A DNA stretch of 64,000 nt. Origin: Phoronis australis. Its lineage: Eukaryota > Phoronida > Phoronidae. Below, piece after piece: positions 1-11,510 of the stretch (position 1 is its first letter; each line of letters opens with the position of its first letter). The notes beneath the pieces were generated by a model. That model searched no databases and had not been told where the DNA came from. It saw only the letters and a list, made by a program, of their open reading frames with translations. Both the position numbers and the translations under genes were made by a program. The stretch lies in NCBI GenBank assembly GCA_002633005.1, contig NMRA01000052.1, positions 62,001 to 126,000 of the forward strand, given 5' to 3'.

Positions 1-846
1 CCTAGCCTCCACTTTACTATTATAACTAGTATCAGCTTTCATCTAATTGCTTATTTATGCAAAGTAGGTCCATTGATAGCTTTGTTAAACATTCTAAATC
101 ATATGCAATGAGCTAAACTAATAGGGTCCATCCAGGGCTTCACAGGGACACTCGAATCGTGCCGTATTTACCCACAACGCCACGATATCTGTCAAACACG
201 TCTGTAGGTACTTGATTTCACGCTATTGGAGTTCCACATGTTCTTTGTTGTTGTTGTTGTTGTTGTATTCGTTACAAGTTTTTCTGTGCTCCATTACTCT
301 ATTCGTCTTTCCAATGCCAATGAAGTATAACTACTGTGCTTTGGGCTGCAAGTTGGATTTCAAATCTGTGGATGCATGATGTTAAGCTCTTGGCCTTCCC
401 AAAATCAATCAAAGACAAGCTAATACGGAGTTTGTCGGGTCAATTTTGAACCAACCAGAATCCCTTTTTTAAGAAATCTTAGGAACATTTCCACGGCCAT
501 ACATTTCGACGATGTCGGACATGACCTGTGAAAATGTGCCATAAATTCCAAAACGAGGACAATGAAAATAGGGCTCTTTCTTACCTCGGCGATGAAGGAG
601 AGCTCTATCTCTGTGTAATCTAGGATGGTTCGATATTTCAAAAGTTTGTCTTTATAAAATAATAATGTTTTGTAATGTACTTTAGCTAATAGTCACTTAC
701 TGGATCCCACATTCTGTGAACCAGTTTCTCTACTGAATTACAGGCATCAAACTGGTTCTCTACGTGCTGGACCCCTGTGTGTGACTATTGCTGTACTTTC
801 TGTAACACTCCATTTAGTCCTTGACATTTTTCAGGTATTTAACAAG
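1..846. other. Upstream region of TMEM165
   Basis: No protein-coding signal was recognised here. The region holds a short GTT trinucleotide run and presumably the promoter and 5' UTR of TMEM165, but no TATA box or initiator could be assigned with confidence. The short open frames on both strands have no family resemblance. Confidence 0.5.
245..266. repeat. (GTT)n microsatellite
   Basis: About seven uninterrupted GTT/TTG units are visible, lying some 580 bp upstream of the TMEM165 start codon. Confidence 0.9.
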
Positions 847-3800
847 ATGACACATCTATCAGGAAAGAGACTCACAGAACTTGTGATGACAATGTCAAGG
901 GCTGTTGATTTCAGGGTAGTGTTGTTCGCAGTTGTTTTGGCGATGTCGAGCGTGTCTGCAGTAAATGGAGAAAATGCTGCTGCACCGATGCCTGACGCAC
1001 AGGTACGATACAGTATTGACTGGAGCATGGTTCTACCTGATGGAATATTCAAACGTAACATACTACTTAACAAATATTGAAGTGTCTTACATGACATACT
1101 AGTAATCTTTCTCTGTGGTACTTCAGCATCAAGTTATGGAATTTAATGTTTACTTATGAGTAAGAAGTTAAATTTCCAATGCATTGGCTTCATTCCGAGA
1201 ACTTATTCTATTGGGGAAGATTTTATCTGTGCGCATAGTGATAAGTTGGTATTCCACACATTGTTCAGTTTTAACAAAAATGTCAAGCGATACTGTTCAT
1301 ACTACTCTCACAATCTTGTGGTTTCAGTTTTGAACTTTGTATGGAACATTGTAGGCATAATGTTAGTATGAATATCTCTCCTTTTTGTGGTTGTGTGTGG
1401 CTTGTTTTAGAGTTATTCTAAGGCTACTCCCTGTAACAGCATCGCTTCGTATCTTTTAATTCATTCAAAGTTTTGTCCATTATATTTACAGCAAGCTAAA
1501 GTTGAAGGAGGTGGAGAGGATAAATTCCATCACAAAATTTTAAAAGTGATCGACAAACAACAGGACCTGGGTTTCACCCATGCTTTTCTGGCGTCCCTTT
1601 CCGTCATTATCGTGTCGGAGTTGGGTGACAAAACTTTCTTCATTGCCGCTATTATGGCGATGAGGCATTCACGCATTGTCGTTTTCGCTGGCGCTATCGG
1701 CGCTTTAGCGTTGATGACCGTTTTATCAGGTAGGGAATTGCATGGTCAGTCTTTGTCGTGACCTTAGTCAGCACTGTCATGTTCAAAGTGAGAATGAAAT
1801 CGGGATTGCAGCAAAGGTTCTATGATTTGGATTGCGGTTTTATTACGACTGACTACATTCGTTGGTGCGTGTGCTCTGAAAACACTTCTAATGTTCCTTT
1901 TGTTAGTATAATGGTCATGACTCCAGCAAACTGCATACCAATGCAATGATCAAAATGTTCTTATTGGAAACAAAATAAGAATTAATGACCCATGAAGTGC
2001 TTGTTAGGTCAAGACGAAATCTCAGACTTCTAACAGGAACAAATCTGGTTTTCAGTGGGGAATCTAACTTTTCAAGCAGTCGGTGACCCCCATTTGCGCC
2101 TTTGTTTTGTGTAATTAGAAACGATTCCTCCACAAAACATGGTTTTCAACAATGGCGCTTCATGGGCTCTAAATTACATGTTCTGATTCATATGAAAATT
2201 TCACCTAGAGTTCTACAAAACATTTGGAATTTATATGTTCCACTTTTGCATGAGTGTCTGCCATAAAATAGGACTTGTGTACTTTTCTCGAAAATTGGAT
2301 AAAACGAAAACGAAATGATAGTTTAGCAAACTGTTAACAATGAGATTATATTGTGAACATTTTTTACGTGAAATGAAATATGGCCATGTTATTGATGGTG
2401 CTCTTTTTTTAGTAAAGTTTACGAAGATTTGGTCGTGTGACCCAATTAATGTCAGACTGGTAAAAAGTCAAAGATTTTGCAGGCTTTCTACTTTCAGAAA
2501 ATATGACTTTACTGAGTAAAAATCTGTAGTTTTGTAGATTTGTGGACTAAATTCACTGATTTGTCGATAAGGTCCTACATAACCCTGGGAGGCACTGTAC
2601 AGTTCTCACTGGGTTTTGCCTGACTATAAACACATCAGTGATCTTGTTGCCTTTCTTCTAGCCAGTCAACAGCTCTATGAACAAAGCAAAAAGTTGTGAG
2701 TCGATTCCCTTCAAAAGTGCTACTATATATCACAGAAACTTTGTTCTGCGTCACGTTTAGTACAAATTGGACCCGGCTACTGTTTAACTGTACACTGCTA
2801 CCCTAAGTATTGCTATGCCTAACTGATGCAGAAAATTAAAATGTCCTCAGCCCACTAGAGGGCATTAGTTGCAGGTCTCATGTGATTGGTTATATGACTA
2901 GTCATTGTTACCTTGCAAAAATAGATGTAGAGTTTAATTTATGTTATTTCTCTAACAGACAGAATCACTGCTGTATGTTTATTAGCATGGTACACAGCAA
3001 TTAATTATAACAGATTCCTGAGATGGTTGCTATCTGGGCCAAGCTTTCTAAAAGTTGTCGCAACCCTGATAAGGCCTTGAACTGGGTATTTATGACTGTT
3101 TACAATGCTATTCACTTTGCTCAAGCCATGATAATTCAAATTTGACTGCTACTTTAAAATGTAATTTGTATGCAGTCTACGGCTGCTGCTAATGTTGTCT
3201 CAGAAGCAATCAATGAACTTAGTACATGCTGTAGTCATGTAAATGATAACTTGCAGTATTAATAATTTTTGAACATGAATTCCCAAGCCAAACAATAAAG
3301 ATGGCATTGTATGTAGCTTTAAAAAGATACTAAATTTGTTTGCATATCGAACAAACTTGAACATTTTGGTCTTCGTCAAAGTAGCGATCGTTTCAATTTC
3401 ATTGAGGGCCAGCATGTTTGTAGTACGAGTCCCCCGAGTAAAAGCATGGGCCATTGATTTTTCCATTTAGTAAGCCTTGGAAGTTTCATGGGTTGAGGAA
3501 TTCTCAAAAGAAAGCTTTTTTCAAAGACTTGGTGGGCCTTGTCCTGCCCCAAAACTTTCACTAAGACAACCAAAATGTGTGTTTTCACTAATGGATAATT
3601 TTACATTGTTTGACCTTGACCTTGTTCTATTCACAGCTTTGCTTGGCTTTGCCACGACCGTTATACCTCGTTGGTTCACGTATTATGCTTCTACAGCGTT
3701 GTTTCTTCTCTTTGGCTTGAAAATGATCCGCGAAGGTACGTAGCGATAGCTTGTCAGACGAGTTCTATGCTAGAACCTCCCGTTAAAGCTTAAGCAAATT

Positions 3801-6800
3801 GAAATTTTAGCAAATCTCAAATTCTGTGTTTTCGAATAGCGATTAATTTGTTTTCAGTTCATACCTGATAGCGTGACAATCATTTCCCAAATTTTTTTAA
3901 GAATAATAAAAGTTTAATGTTCGTTGTCTTAGTGTTTTGGTTGTATGATTTGCCATCATCCTGTGTCTCACTATGTTGTAACAAGAAAGTGTCATGAGAT
4001 AAATGTTTTGATTTGTAGTGATGACGTGTCTGCCACTGGACCCACAAACAGGGATGGAAATGCTCAGTGACATCACATTTTCAAAAAATTGCACTTCTTG
4101 GGTTTTCTCCGATTTGGTTACCCATGGGGTCAAAATGGCACATGTACTGTTTACAGAATTATGCGTTTAGATTAATTTGTTTTGTCCTACAATAGTTGCA
4201 CACACTGCATGCACCTGAAGAGTTGAGAAGGATTAAGATGGACTTGGTCCATAGCGAGCTAATAAATTTTGAAGTCCTTAGTAATTTACAGTGCTACATA
4301 AATGTGGCCTAATTATTATTACAACTGTTTTTAATTCTGGCATTTTAATCTTATTTCACTTGATCCAAAAGTCAAAATGACGTGATGCAAAACAAGCGAA
4401 TAATTTTAAGACTTACGGTGAACTTTCAGTATGGCGTTTTCCCGTTGCTCCCAACTTGTTCCATTCTATAGCCCAACAACAAGTTGGGAAGATGATCCCT
4501 ATAGCCAACATCTTATACGCGGTTGATTAACTCCATTCTGGCATTTATGGTTGCAGGTCTAGCTCTCTTTTGTTCGATAATTGCTCTAATCACCAATAAG
4601 GTCATATCTAGCCTCACTAGACTGTGCTATTAAATACAAAAAAGTTACGTTATAACATATTTGAACTCAAATCAATAGCATTTCTGAATTCCTCATGAAA
4701 CGCTGATCCTGTTTAGTTTTTGAATCGCCAAAATCGCCCAACTACAACCGATGTATCGCCAATCTATTCTTTCCGAATGCTCTGTGTTTGACTGTGTTCA
4801 CACATGGTCTGTATTAAGCCTGGTAGCTAATTGGCCTGCCTGTTGTCATGCCAGACAAAAGACTGTGCATGGCAGTTAACAAAGGAGCTAGATGTTATCA
4901 CAGGCTCATAACCCTCTACATCTGGTAAAGTCACTGAACGGGTGAATGCCGTCATGCGCCAATTTTGGACAAAAAGTATTGTTAAAGTTGACGCTTATTC
5001 ATTGTTCAGAAGGCTTCTAACTTTATTAGTTTTGAATAACCACAAATATTGTCTGATGGTTTGTAACGTTAAGGCATTAATTTGGTGCTACATATGTTTC
5101 ATGGAAAAATGTCACCTGTCGGCCATATTGTGTCCTAAATTGGTGAGGTATAACCAAACTAACACTGTCTCTTGTAGTCGTTTTTGTTCATTTTATTCGT
5201 TCATCTTGTTAGGTTATTATATGTCACCAGACGAGGCTCAGGAAGAGTATGACGAGGTGCAAGCAGAACTCCGGAAGAGAGAGCAAGATGACGTAAGCAT
5301 TAAACTAACGCTCTTAACGTCTAACTACCACTTTTTTGTTTAATAAATTGTCTAATACTGAAAGTAACACATATGTCTGTTATTGACTTCTAGACTAAAT
5401 TGCAGTATTAAAAGTGGTTTTCTGCCACTGAAACAGAATTCATTGTGCTCTCTAGGTATTTTTAGGGTTTGTCCATAAAGATTTTGAACTTCTGTTAATA
5501 TTAAAGCATTTTCCCTAGTTTCAAATTTCAAAAACATTTGTCAACTGCTCGCCACTTCCCTTATATGGAAAATGTGACCTTTGACTTGAAGCAACTGACT
5601 GTGGTAACCACAGAGTTTTTCCTTCACACGCATTTCAAAAATCGAGAATTTTGCTATTTTTGATAGAAATGTCCTCACGGGAAATTGAATTACTCTGCAT
5701 TAGACGTCGCGAGATTGTACTTTGGTCAGGAATTGTTTAAAAGATATATTTGACGAGCTTTCATGTTCCATGCCTCTTTACACTCTTCATCTTTTTTTTA
5801 TAATTGTAATTTCTGCACTTATGTTTATTTTCATTTTGTTTCTCGTTTTATATTAAGTTCGTGTTGTGTTTATTTTTGTAATCTTTTTGCAAACCAAACT
5901 TGAAGTCTATGACTTTTTGTGCTATACATGTTTTTCTGTAATTTGTACTTTTATTATATTTTTATTGTATTTTCTGTACTTGTGTGAGCTGAATAATTGA
6001 AGCAATAATAAGAAATAGATGTTTAAAGGTTATATAGGAGCTTAGAAAAATGTCCAGAGTTGACCAACTTGGAACGTCGCATCTCAGAAACAACTGATTG
6101 CATTCAAATGGAGCTTTTTTAATTTATTCTATGCCTTTTGCACATGTCTATAAAACATGTTTTTTTACAATGATCCAATTTTGCATGAGGAGCTATTAAA
6201 AGGAATATCGCAGCAAAGGCATTTTTAAATCGAATTAACTTTCTCAATTTCTTGCTTAAGGTATATTAAAGCGGAGAGGAAGTGTAGATTTATTTCACTT
6301 AAAGCGGTTCTAAATCTGTCTTCCATCACAAAAAATAATTTTTGATTTAAATCACATACCATCATGATATTGGTCTCTGATAACTCGTTATTGCTTGAGA
6401 CCATGCTTCATAAGCTGCCTTGTCACAATAGGTTGTTTTATTCAGTGAGCATGGTTTTCTTAGAGAAATAACGAATTGTCAGTTCTTTCCAACACTAAAA
6501 TTCACTTTTCTTCTGTCAGAGTAAGAAACAAGTTGAGGTCAATTTTATATAACAGCGTGTTGTCAAAATTTAGGTTATGGGTTTACTGCGACTTTTAAGT
6601 CGAAGGTGAAATACTAACCAAACCATTTGCGAGTTTGGTTTCTATTGAAATAGAATTTATGGGCAATTCAAATTCCCTGCATAGCTATGGGGCTGCTTAA
6701 TGAAAAGTGACCGAGGCCAGAAACTTGGTCGTATGCTACACTCAACTATGTTCTCTTGAGCAAAAATGCAGTCTCTGACGTTATACACATTGCTGCTAGT

Positions 6801-9489
6801 TGTTGGGATGATTTCTGTAAAATTGTAGACGATAATACGCTAATAATTACTTGGCTAAACCTTAATACATTTCCTGTTTTTGAAGCTGGCAGCTGAAAGT
6901 ACAGGGCAAGATGTAGAAACCGGAGTAATAAAAACGCCCAGTAGACGGTGGTGGATGGCATTTTGCTCACGCATATTTTTACAGTCATTTACACTCACAT
7001 TTCTTGCCGAGTGGGGTGATAGATCTCAGATTACCACAATTATTCTGGCTGCGAGAGAGGTAAGACTGCTTCTAGTTTAAGTCATTGCATTAATTTTTGT
7101 TCTCAATTTATAATGCCTTTGATGATCTGACTGGACATTTCGTGTTGTTGGGTTGTGCAAATTGTCAAACAATACTGTTCTGTCATATTGGCATGGACAC
7201 AGTCTTGCACAGGCACTAATAAATCATCTTGCTTGGATTTGATATCGAATTATCTACCATTGATTTCTTCCATCATAAAACCAGTAAAGGGGAACAAATT
7301 CCTAATAATGATGTTTGTTTTGATGATTGTGCTGACACGTAATGCTTTTATTGTAATTATAATTAGTTTTGTTTAAATAACATCAACGTTTGCCAGAATC
7401 TTTAATCGGATAGCAATTTGACACCATTGTTGTTTTGTTCCAAGTAAGAGTACCATGATAGTGACTCCTGCACTCCCTGGTGTCTGGTATAACAATGACA
7501 GTGACCCTCACTCCCTCTCGTGTCTGCTATCCCAATGACAGTGACAATCACACCTTCTGGTGTTTGCTATCACAATGTCAATGACTCTTAAACCCCCTAG
7601 TGAGTGCTGTTACATTGAAAGTGACTGTCCCATCCCCTGGGGTCAACGATCACAATGACAGTGACTCTGAGACTCACACCCTCTGGTGTCAGCTATCACA
7701 ATGACAATGACTCTTACATCCCCTGGTGACTGCTATCACAGTAATGGTGTCTCCCTTACCCCTGATGTTTGCTATCAACTTTTGATAGTGACTCTCACAC
7801 CCCCTGGTGACTGGTATCATAATTATTGTGACTGTCACATCCCTTGGTGACTCCTATCACAATGACAGTGACTCTCACACCACCTGTTGTCTGCTATCTC
7901 AATAATAGTGACTCTCACACCCCCTGTTGTCTGCTATCTCAATAATAGTGACTCTCACACCCCGTGTTGTCTGCTATCTCAATAATAGTGACTCTCACAT
8001 CTGGTGACTGTGTTATCAAATTGATAGTGACTCTCACATCTGCTGGTGACTGGTATCACAAAGTTGTTACCGTATTCCTGGGCAATTGAACCAGTTTGAG
8101 ATAAGGATGTACCACTGGAGAATTCAATGAAACGTCTATCTTATTGTCAGATTTTCCTCTGGAAAATAAAGGTTTCCCCTACCATCAGTTTTTTAGTGAG
8201 AAATGTACCTCGGGCTAAAGAAATTTGGTCATAATTGAACCTAACATTCCATTTGTAGTCTACAGTGAAGCTGTAAATAAATGTTTTGCATTTAAATATA
8301 ATTGCTGCATTTAGGTAAAATATAAATAGGAAAAAATCCTGGAATTAACTGAATCTGCTCTAGTGTGAGGTATGAAATTACAGCTCACATCCAAAATGAC
8401 TCAAAATTCTCGGTGGTGGTGGCTGAGCACAAGCATAATTCCATATCATGACGGCGGAGCACTAGTGATATTCACAATCAGAGAATTGTTGTCATGACGG
8501 GGAAACAAAACCTTGTCCAATTATTTTTCGCATGTACAGCACACTTAGAATTTTCAAAGTTTGCACAGTATGTTGAAATCATTGATGGTGGTCTCTGATC
8601 TTGGTTTCAGGATGTAATGGGTGTTATTATCGGTGGCACACTGGGGCATGCTTTGTGCACAGGTCTAGCAGTATTGGGGGGCAAACTGATAGCCCAGAGG
8701 ATATCCGTTCGAACAGGTGAGGCTTGGGGTGCCCTTGCTCAAGTGTGCGTGCATGCTTTGAAATGGATGCAAAATAATTCGTGCTGTATATCTGCGCATT
8801 AGGGCTTGTCTGCTTTCTGTGAAGCAGCACTTAATACAATTTTAAATTAAAGCAAAATACTTTGTGTTCAACTTGATGTAACCCAGGGAGGAAGTTCGAT
8901 AGCTTGTGAGTGATGGTTGATGGAGTTGTTGTTTGTTTCCGGAAGATGTGTGTGCTGGATGTAGAACTGTGGCATATATCAAGGTGGGAGTCTCTGAACT
9001 CATTGTGGGCTACTTGGAAATGACCACATTTGAGTATGCGGGAGTAGCAAATGTAACAATCTTGACAAAGGAAAAACACCGTATCCTGCAAGGTCAAAAG
9101 ATCCATCTTAATTAAAACTGCGATTTGTGTCTACTGTGAACTGATGTCAGGGACTCCAACTCCACCTGATATTTGCCACTGTTCTACCTCCAGGTCATAG
9201 TACTTTTGCAAACATCAGTAACAAGCCATTAGTTGACAAGTACCGTAGAGTGCTCCTTAAAGTGTTCCAATCAACAGCATGTCTCAGAAGCAATCTTAGA
9301 CTATTGTTGTACTCATCATTTGTAGCATGTTTTTTCCATCGACTGTGTGTTCACCATTAGATGTTTTTCATCATTGCTATTGTCATATGTGATTACAACC
9401 TTTGTTCATTTTCTTTTCCAGTGACTCTTATTGGAGGTTTTGTGTTCATCATATTTGCGTTGTCAGCATTCGTCATCAATAGAGAATAG
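847..9489 (+). CDS. TMEM165: TMEM165, Golgi Mn2+/Ca2+:H+ antiporter of the GDT1/UPF0016 family
   Basis: Seven coding exons join in phase to give 306 aa (human 324): 847-1002, 1492-1729, 3637-3735, 5213-5292, 6886-7059, 8611-8716 and 9422-9489 (TAG). All introns are GT-AG. Residues 16-32 form a hydrophobic signal segment ending in a VSA-like cleavage site. The two hallmark ion-binding motifs of the family are present: ELGDKT at residues 95-100 in exon 2 and EWGDRS at 233-238 in exon 5, each followed by hydrophobic helices. Between them is the acidic loop containing MSPDEAQEEYDEVQAEL. The family exchanges Mn2+ and Ca2+ for H+ in the Golgi and supports glycosylation; loss in humans causes a congenital disorder of glycosylation. 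The start was chosen as the first ATG that precedes the signal segment; ATGs at codons 14 and 16 are alternatives. The human YNRL sorting motif after AIMAMR reads HSRI here. Confidence 0.95.
2587..2710. repeat. Dispersed repeat, partner at 59085-59215
   Basis: The stretch beginning GGGAGGCACTGTACAGTTCT, followed by a GGGTTT(T/G)GC block and AAAG(T)TTTGAGTC further on, recurs in diverged form at 59085-59215 in the same orientation. It lies in TMEM165 intron 2. The class is unknown. Confidence 0.55.
7450..8060. repeat. Minisatellite, period about 40-55 bp, in TMEM165 intron 5
   Basis: Repeated units carry the core AGTGACTCTCACACCCCCTG followed by a TGTCTGCTATCACAATGAC-like segment. At 7881-8000 the units are nearly identical with a period of 40 bp; further upstream they are longer and diverged. 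About a dozen units can be counted. The array is intronic and not coding. Confidence 0.85.
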
Positions 9490-9826
9490 GTGGATATTTA
9501 TATACTCATTCCAGGACTGTAGCCTGTCTACTGTGTAGTCTGTCTACTGTGTAGACCCTTACGGAAGGGTTGTGCTGTATAAGCTAGACTTGGCATCGTG
9601 AGGGTTCATAGTTAATTATTTTAAGATACTGTTAGTACAAAATGTACATCATTCATTTTCCCTCTTGGAAGCCAGAGGGAAATGTTTGCATTTTATTTAT
9701 TGAGAAGTCTTTCTCACTGGTGAAACTCCTCTTATCATATGATTATTCCTTAATAAAAGCCATTTCCTCCTTTAGACCACTTACAGCGCCATATTTTAAC
9801 TCTAAACTCTTCTCGACAGATTAATA
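8147..9826 (+). repeat. Direct duplication, copy 1 (TMEM165 exons 6-7 and 3' UTR)
   Basis: This 1.68-kb block starts at TCAGATTTTCCTCTGG and ends at GACAGATTAATA. It is about 97% identical by eye to 9828-11510. The two blocks abut at a single N (position 9827), which suggests a scaffold join between two alleles rather than a biological tandem duplication. Confidence 0.85.
9752..9757 (+). promoter_or_regulatory. Candidate TMEM165 polyadenylation signal
   Basis: A canonical AATAAA lies 263 bp after the TAG stop. The same hexamer occurs in the duplicate copy at 11435-11440. Confidence 0.55.
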
Positions 9827-9827
9827 N

Positions 9828-11510
9828 TCAGATTTTCCTCTGGAAAATAAAGGTTTCCCCTACCATCATTTTTTTAGCGAGAAATGTACCTCAGGCTAAA
9901 GAAATTTGGTCATAATTGAACCTAACATTATATTTGTAGTCTACAGTGAAGCTGTAAATAAATGTTTTGCATTAAAATATAATTGCTGCATTTAGGTAAA
10001 ATATAAATAGGAAAAATTCCTGAAATTAACTGAATCTGCACTAGTGTGAGGTGTGAAATTACAGCTCACATCCAAAATGACTCAAAATTCTCGATGGTGG
10101 TGGCTGAGCACAAGCATAATTCCGTATCATGATGGCAGAGCACTAGTGATACTCACAATCGGAGAATTGTTGTCATGACGGGGAAACAACCTTGTCCTAT
10201 TATTTTTCGCATGTACAGCACACTTAAAATTTTCAAAGTTAGCACAGTATATTGAAGTCACTGATGGTGGTCTCTGATCTTGGTTTCAGGATGTGATGGG
10301 TGTTATTATCGGTGGCACACTGGGGCATGCTTTGTGCACAGGTCTAGCAGTATTGGGAGGCAAACTGATAGCCCAGAGGATATCCGTTCGAACAGGTGAG
10401 GCTTGGGGTGCCCTTGCTCAAGTGTGCGTGCATGCTTTGAAATGGATGCAAAATAATTCGTGCTGTATATCTGCGCATTAGGGCTTGTCTGTCTTCTGTG
10501 AAGCAGCACTTAATCCAATTTTAAATTAAAGCAAAATACTTTGTGTTCAACTTGATGTAAACCAGGGAGGAAGTTTGATAGCTTGTGGGTGATGGTTGAT
10601 GGAGTTGTTGTTTGTTTCTGGAAGATGTGTGTGCTGGATGTAGAACTGTGGCATATATCAAGGTGGGAGTCACTGAACTCATTGTGGGCTACTTGGAAAT
10701 TACCACGTTTGAGTATGCGGGAGTAGCAAATGTAAAAATCTTGACAAAGGAAAAACACCGTATCCTGCAAGGTCAAAAGATCCATCTTAATTAAAACTGC
10801 GATTTGTGCCTACTGTGAACTGATGTCAGGGACTCCAACTCCACCTGATATTTGCCACTGTTCTACCTCTGGGTCATAGTACTTTTGCAAACATCAGTAA
10901 CAAGCCATTAGTTGACAAGTACCGTAGAGTGCTCCTTAAAGTGTTCCAATCAACAGCATGTCTCAGAAGCAATCTTAGACTATTGTTGTAGTCATCATTT
11001 GTAGCATGTTTTTTCCATCGACACTGTGTGTTCACCATTAGATGTGTTTTTCGTCATTGCTATTGTCATATGGGATTACAACCTTTGTTCATTTTCTTTT
11101 TCAGTGACTCTTATTGGAGGTTTTGTGTTCATCATATTTGCGTTGTCAGCATTCGTCATCAATAGAGAATAGGTGGATATTTATATACTCATTCCAGGAC
11201 TGTAGCCTGTCTACTGTGTAGTCTGTCTACTGTGTAGACCCTTACGGAAGGGTTGTGCTGTATAAGCTAGACTTGGCATCGTGAGGGTTCATAGTTAATT
11301 ATTTTAAGATACTGTTAGTACAAAATGTACATCATTCATTTTCCCTCTTGGAAGCCAGAGGGAAATGTTTGCATTTTATTTATTGAGAAGTCTTTCTCAC
11401 TGGTGAAACTCCTCTTATCATATGATTATTCCTTAATAAAAGCCATTTCCTCCTTTAGACCACTTACAGCGCCATATTTTAACTCTAAACTCTTCTCGAC
11501 AGATTAATAG
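9828..11510 (+). repeat. Direct duplication, copy 2
   Basis: Second copy of the block at 8147-9826, with scattered substitutions and small indels, for example one T more before the exon 7 acceptor. The coding exons are preserved. The sequence 3' of this copy (from GGCACCAAGTC) is unique and is probably the true downstream flank of the gene. Confidence 0.85.
10290..11172 (+). pseudogene. Duplicate TMEM165 exons 6 and 7 (assembly or allelic copy)
   Basis: Exon 6' is 10290-10395 and exon 7' is 11105-11172, both with intact GT-AG sites and the same encoded residues as 8611-8716 and 9422-9489 (GTLGHALCTGLAVLGGKL core, ending INRE and stop). There is no upstream exon set for a second gene, so this is most likely the other haplotype. 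If it is a real tandem duplication, it would act as a spare terminal exon pair. Confidence 0.8.

Noticed and set aside
7450-8060. CRISPR-like array
   Set aside because: Units are contiguous minisatellite copies without unique spacers, in an animal intron.
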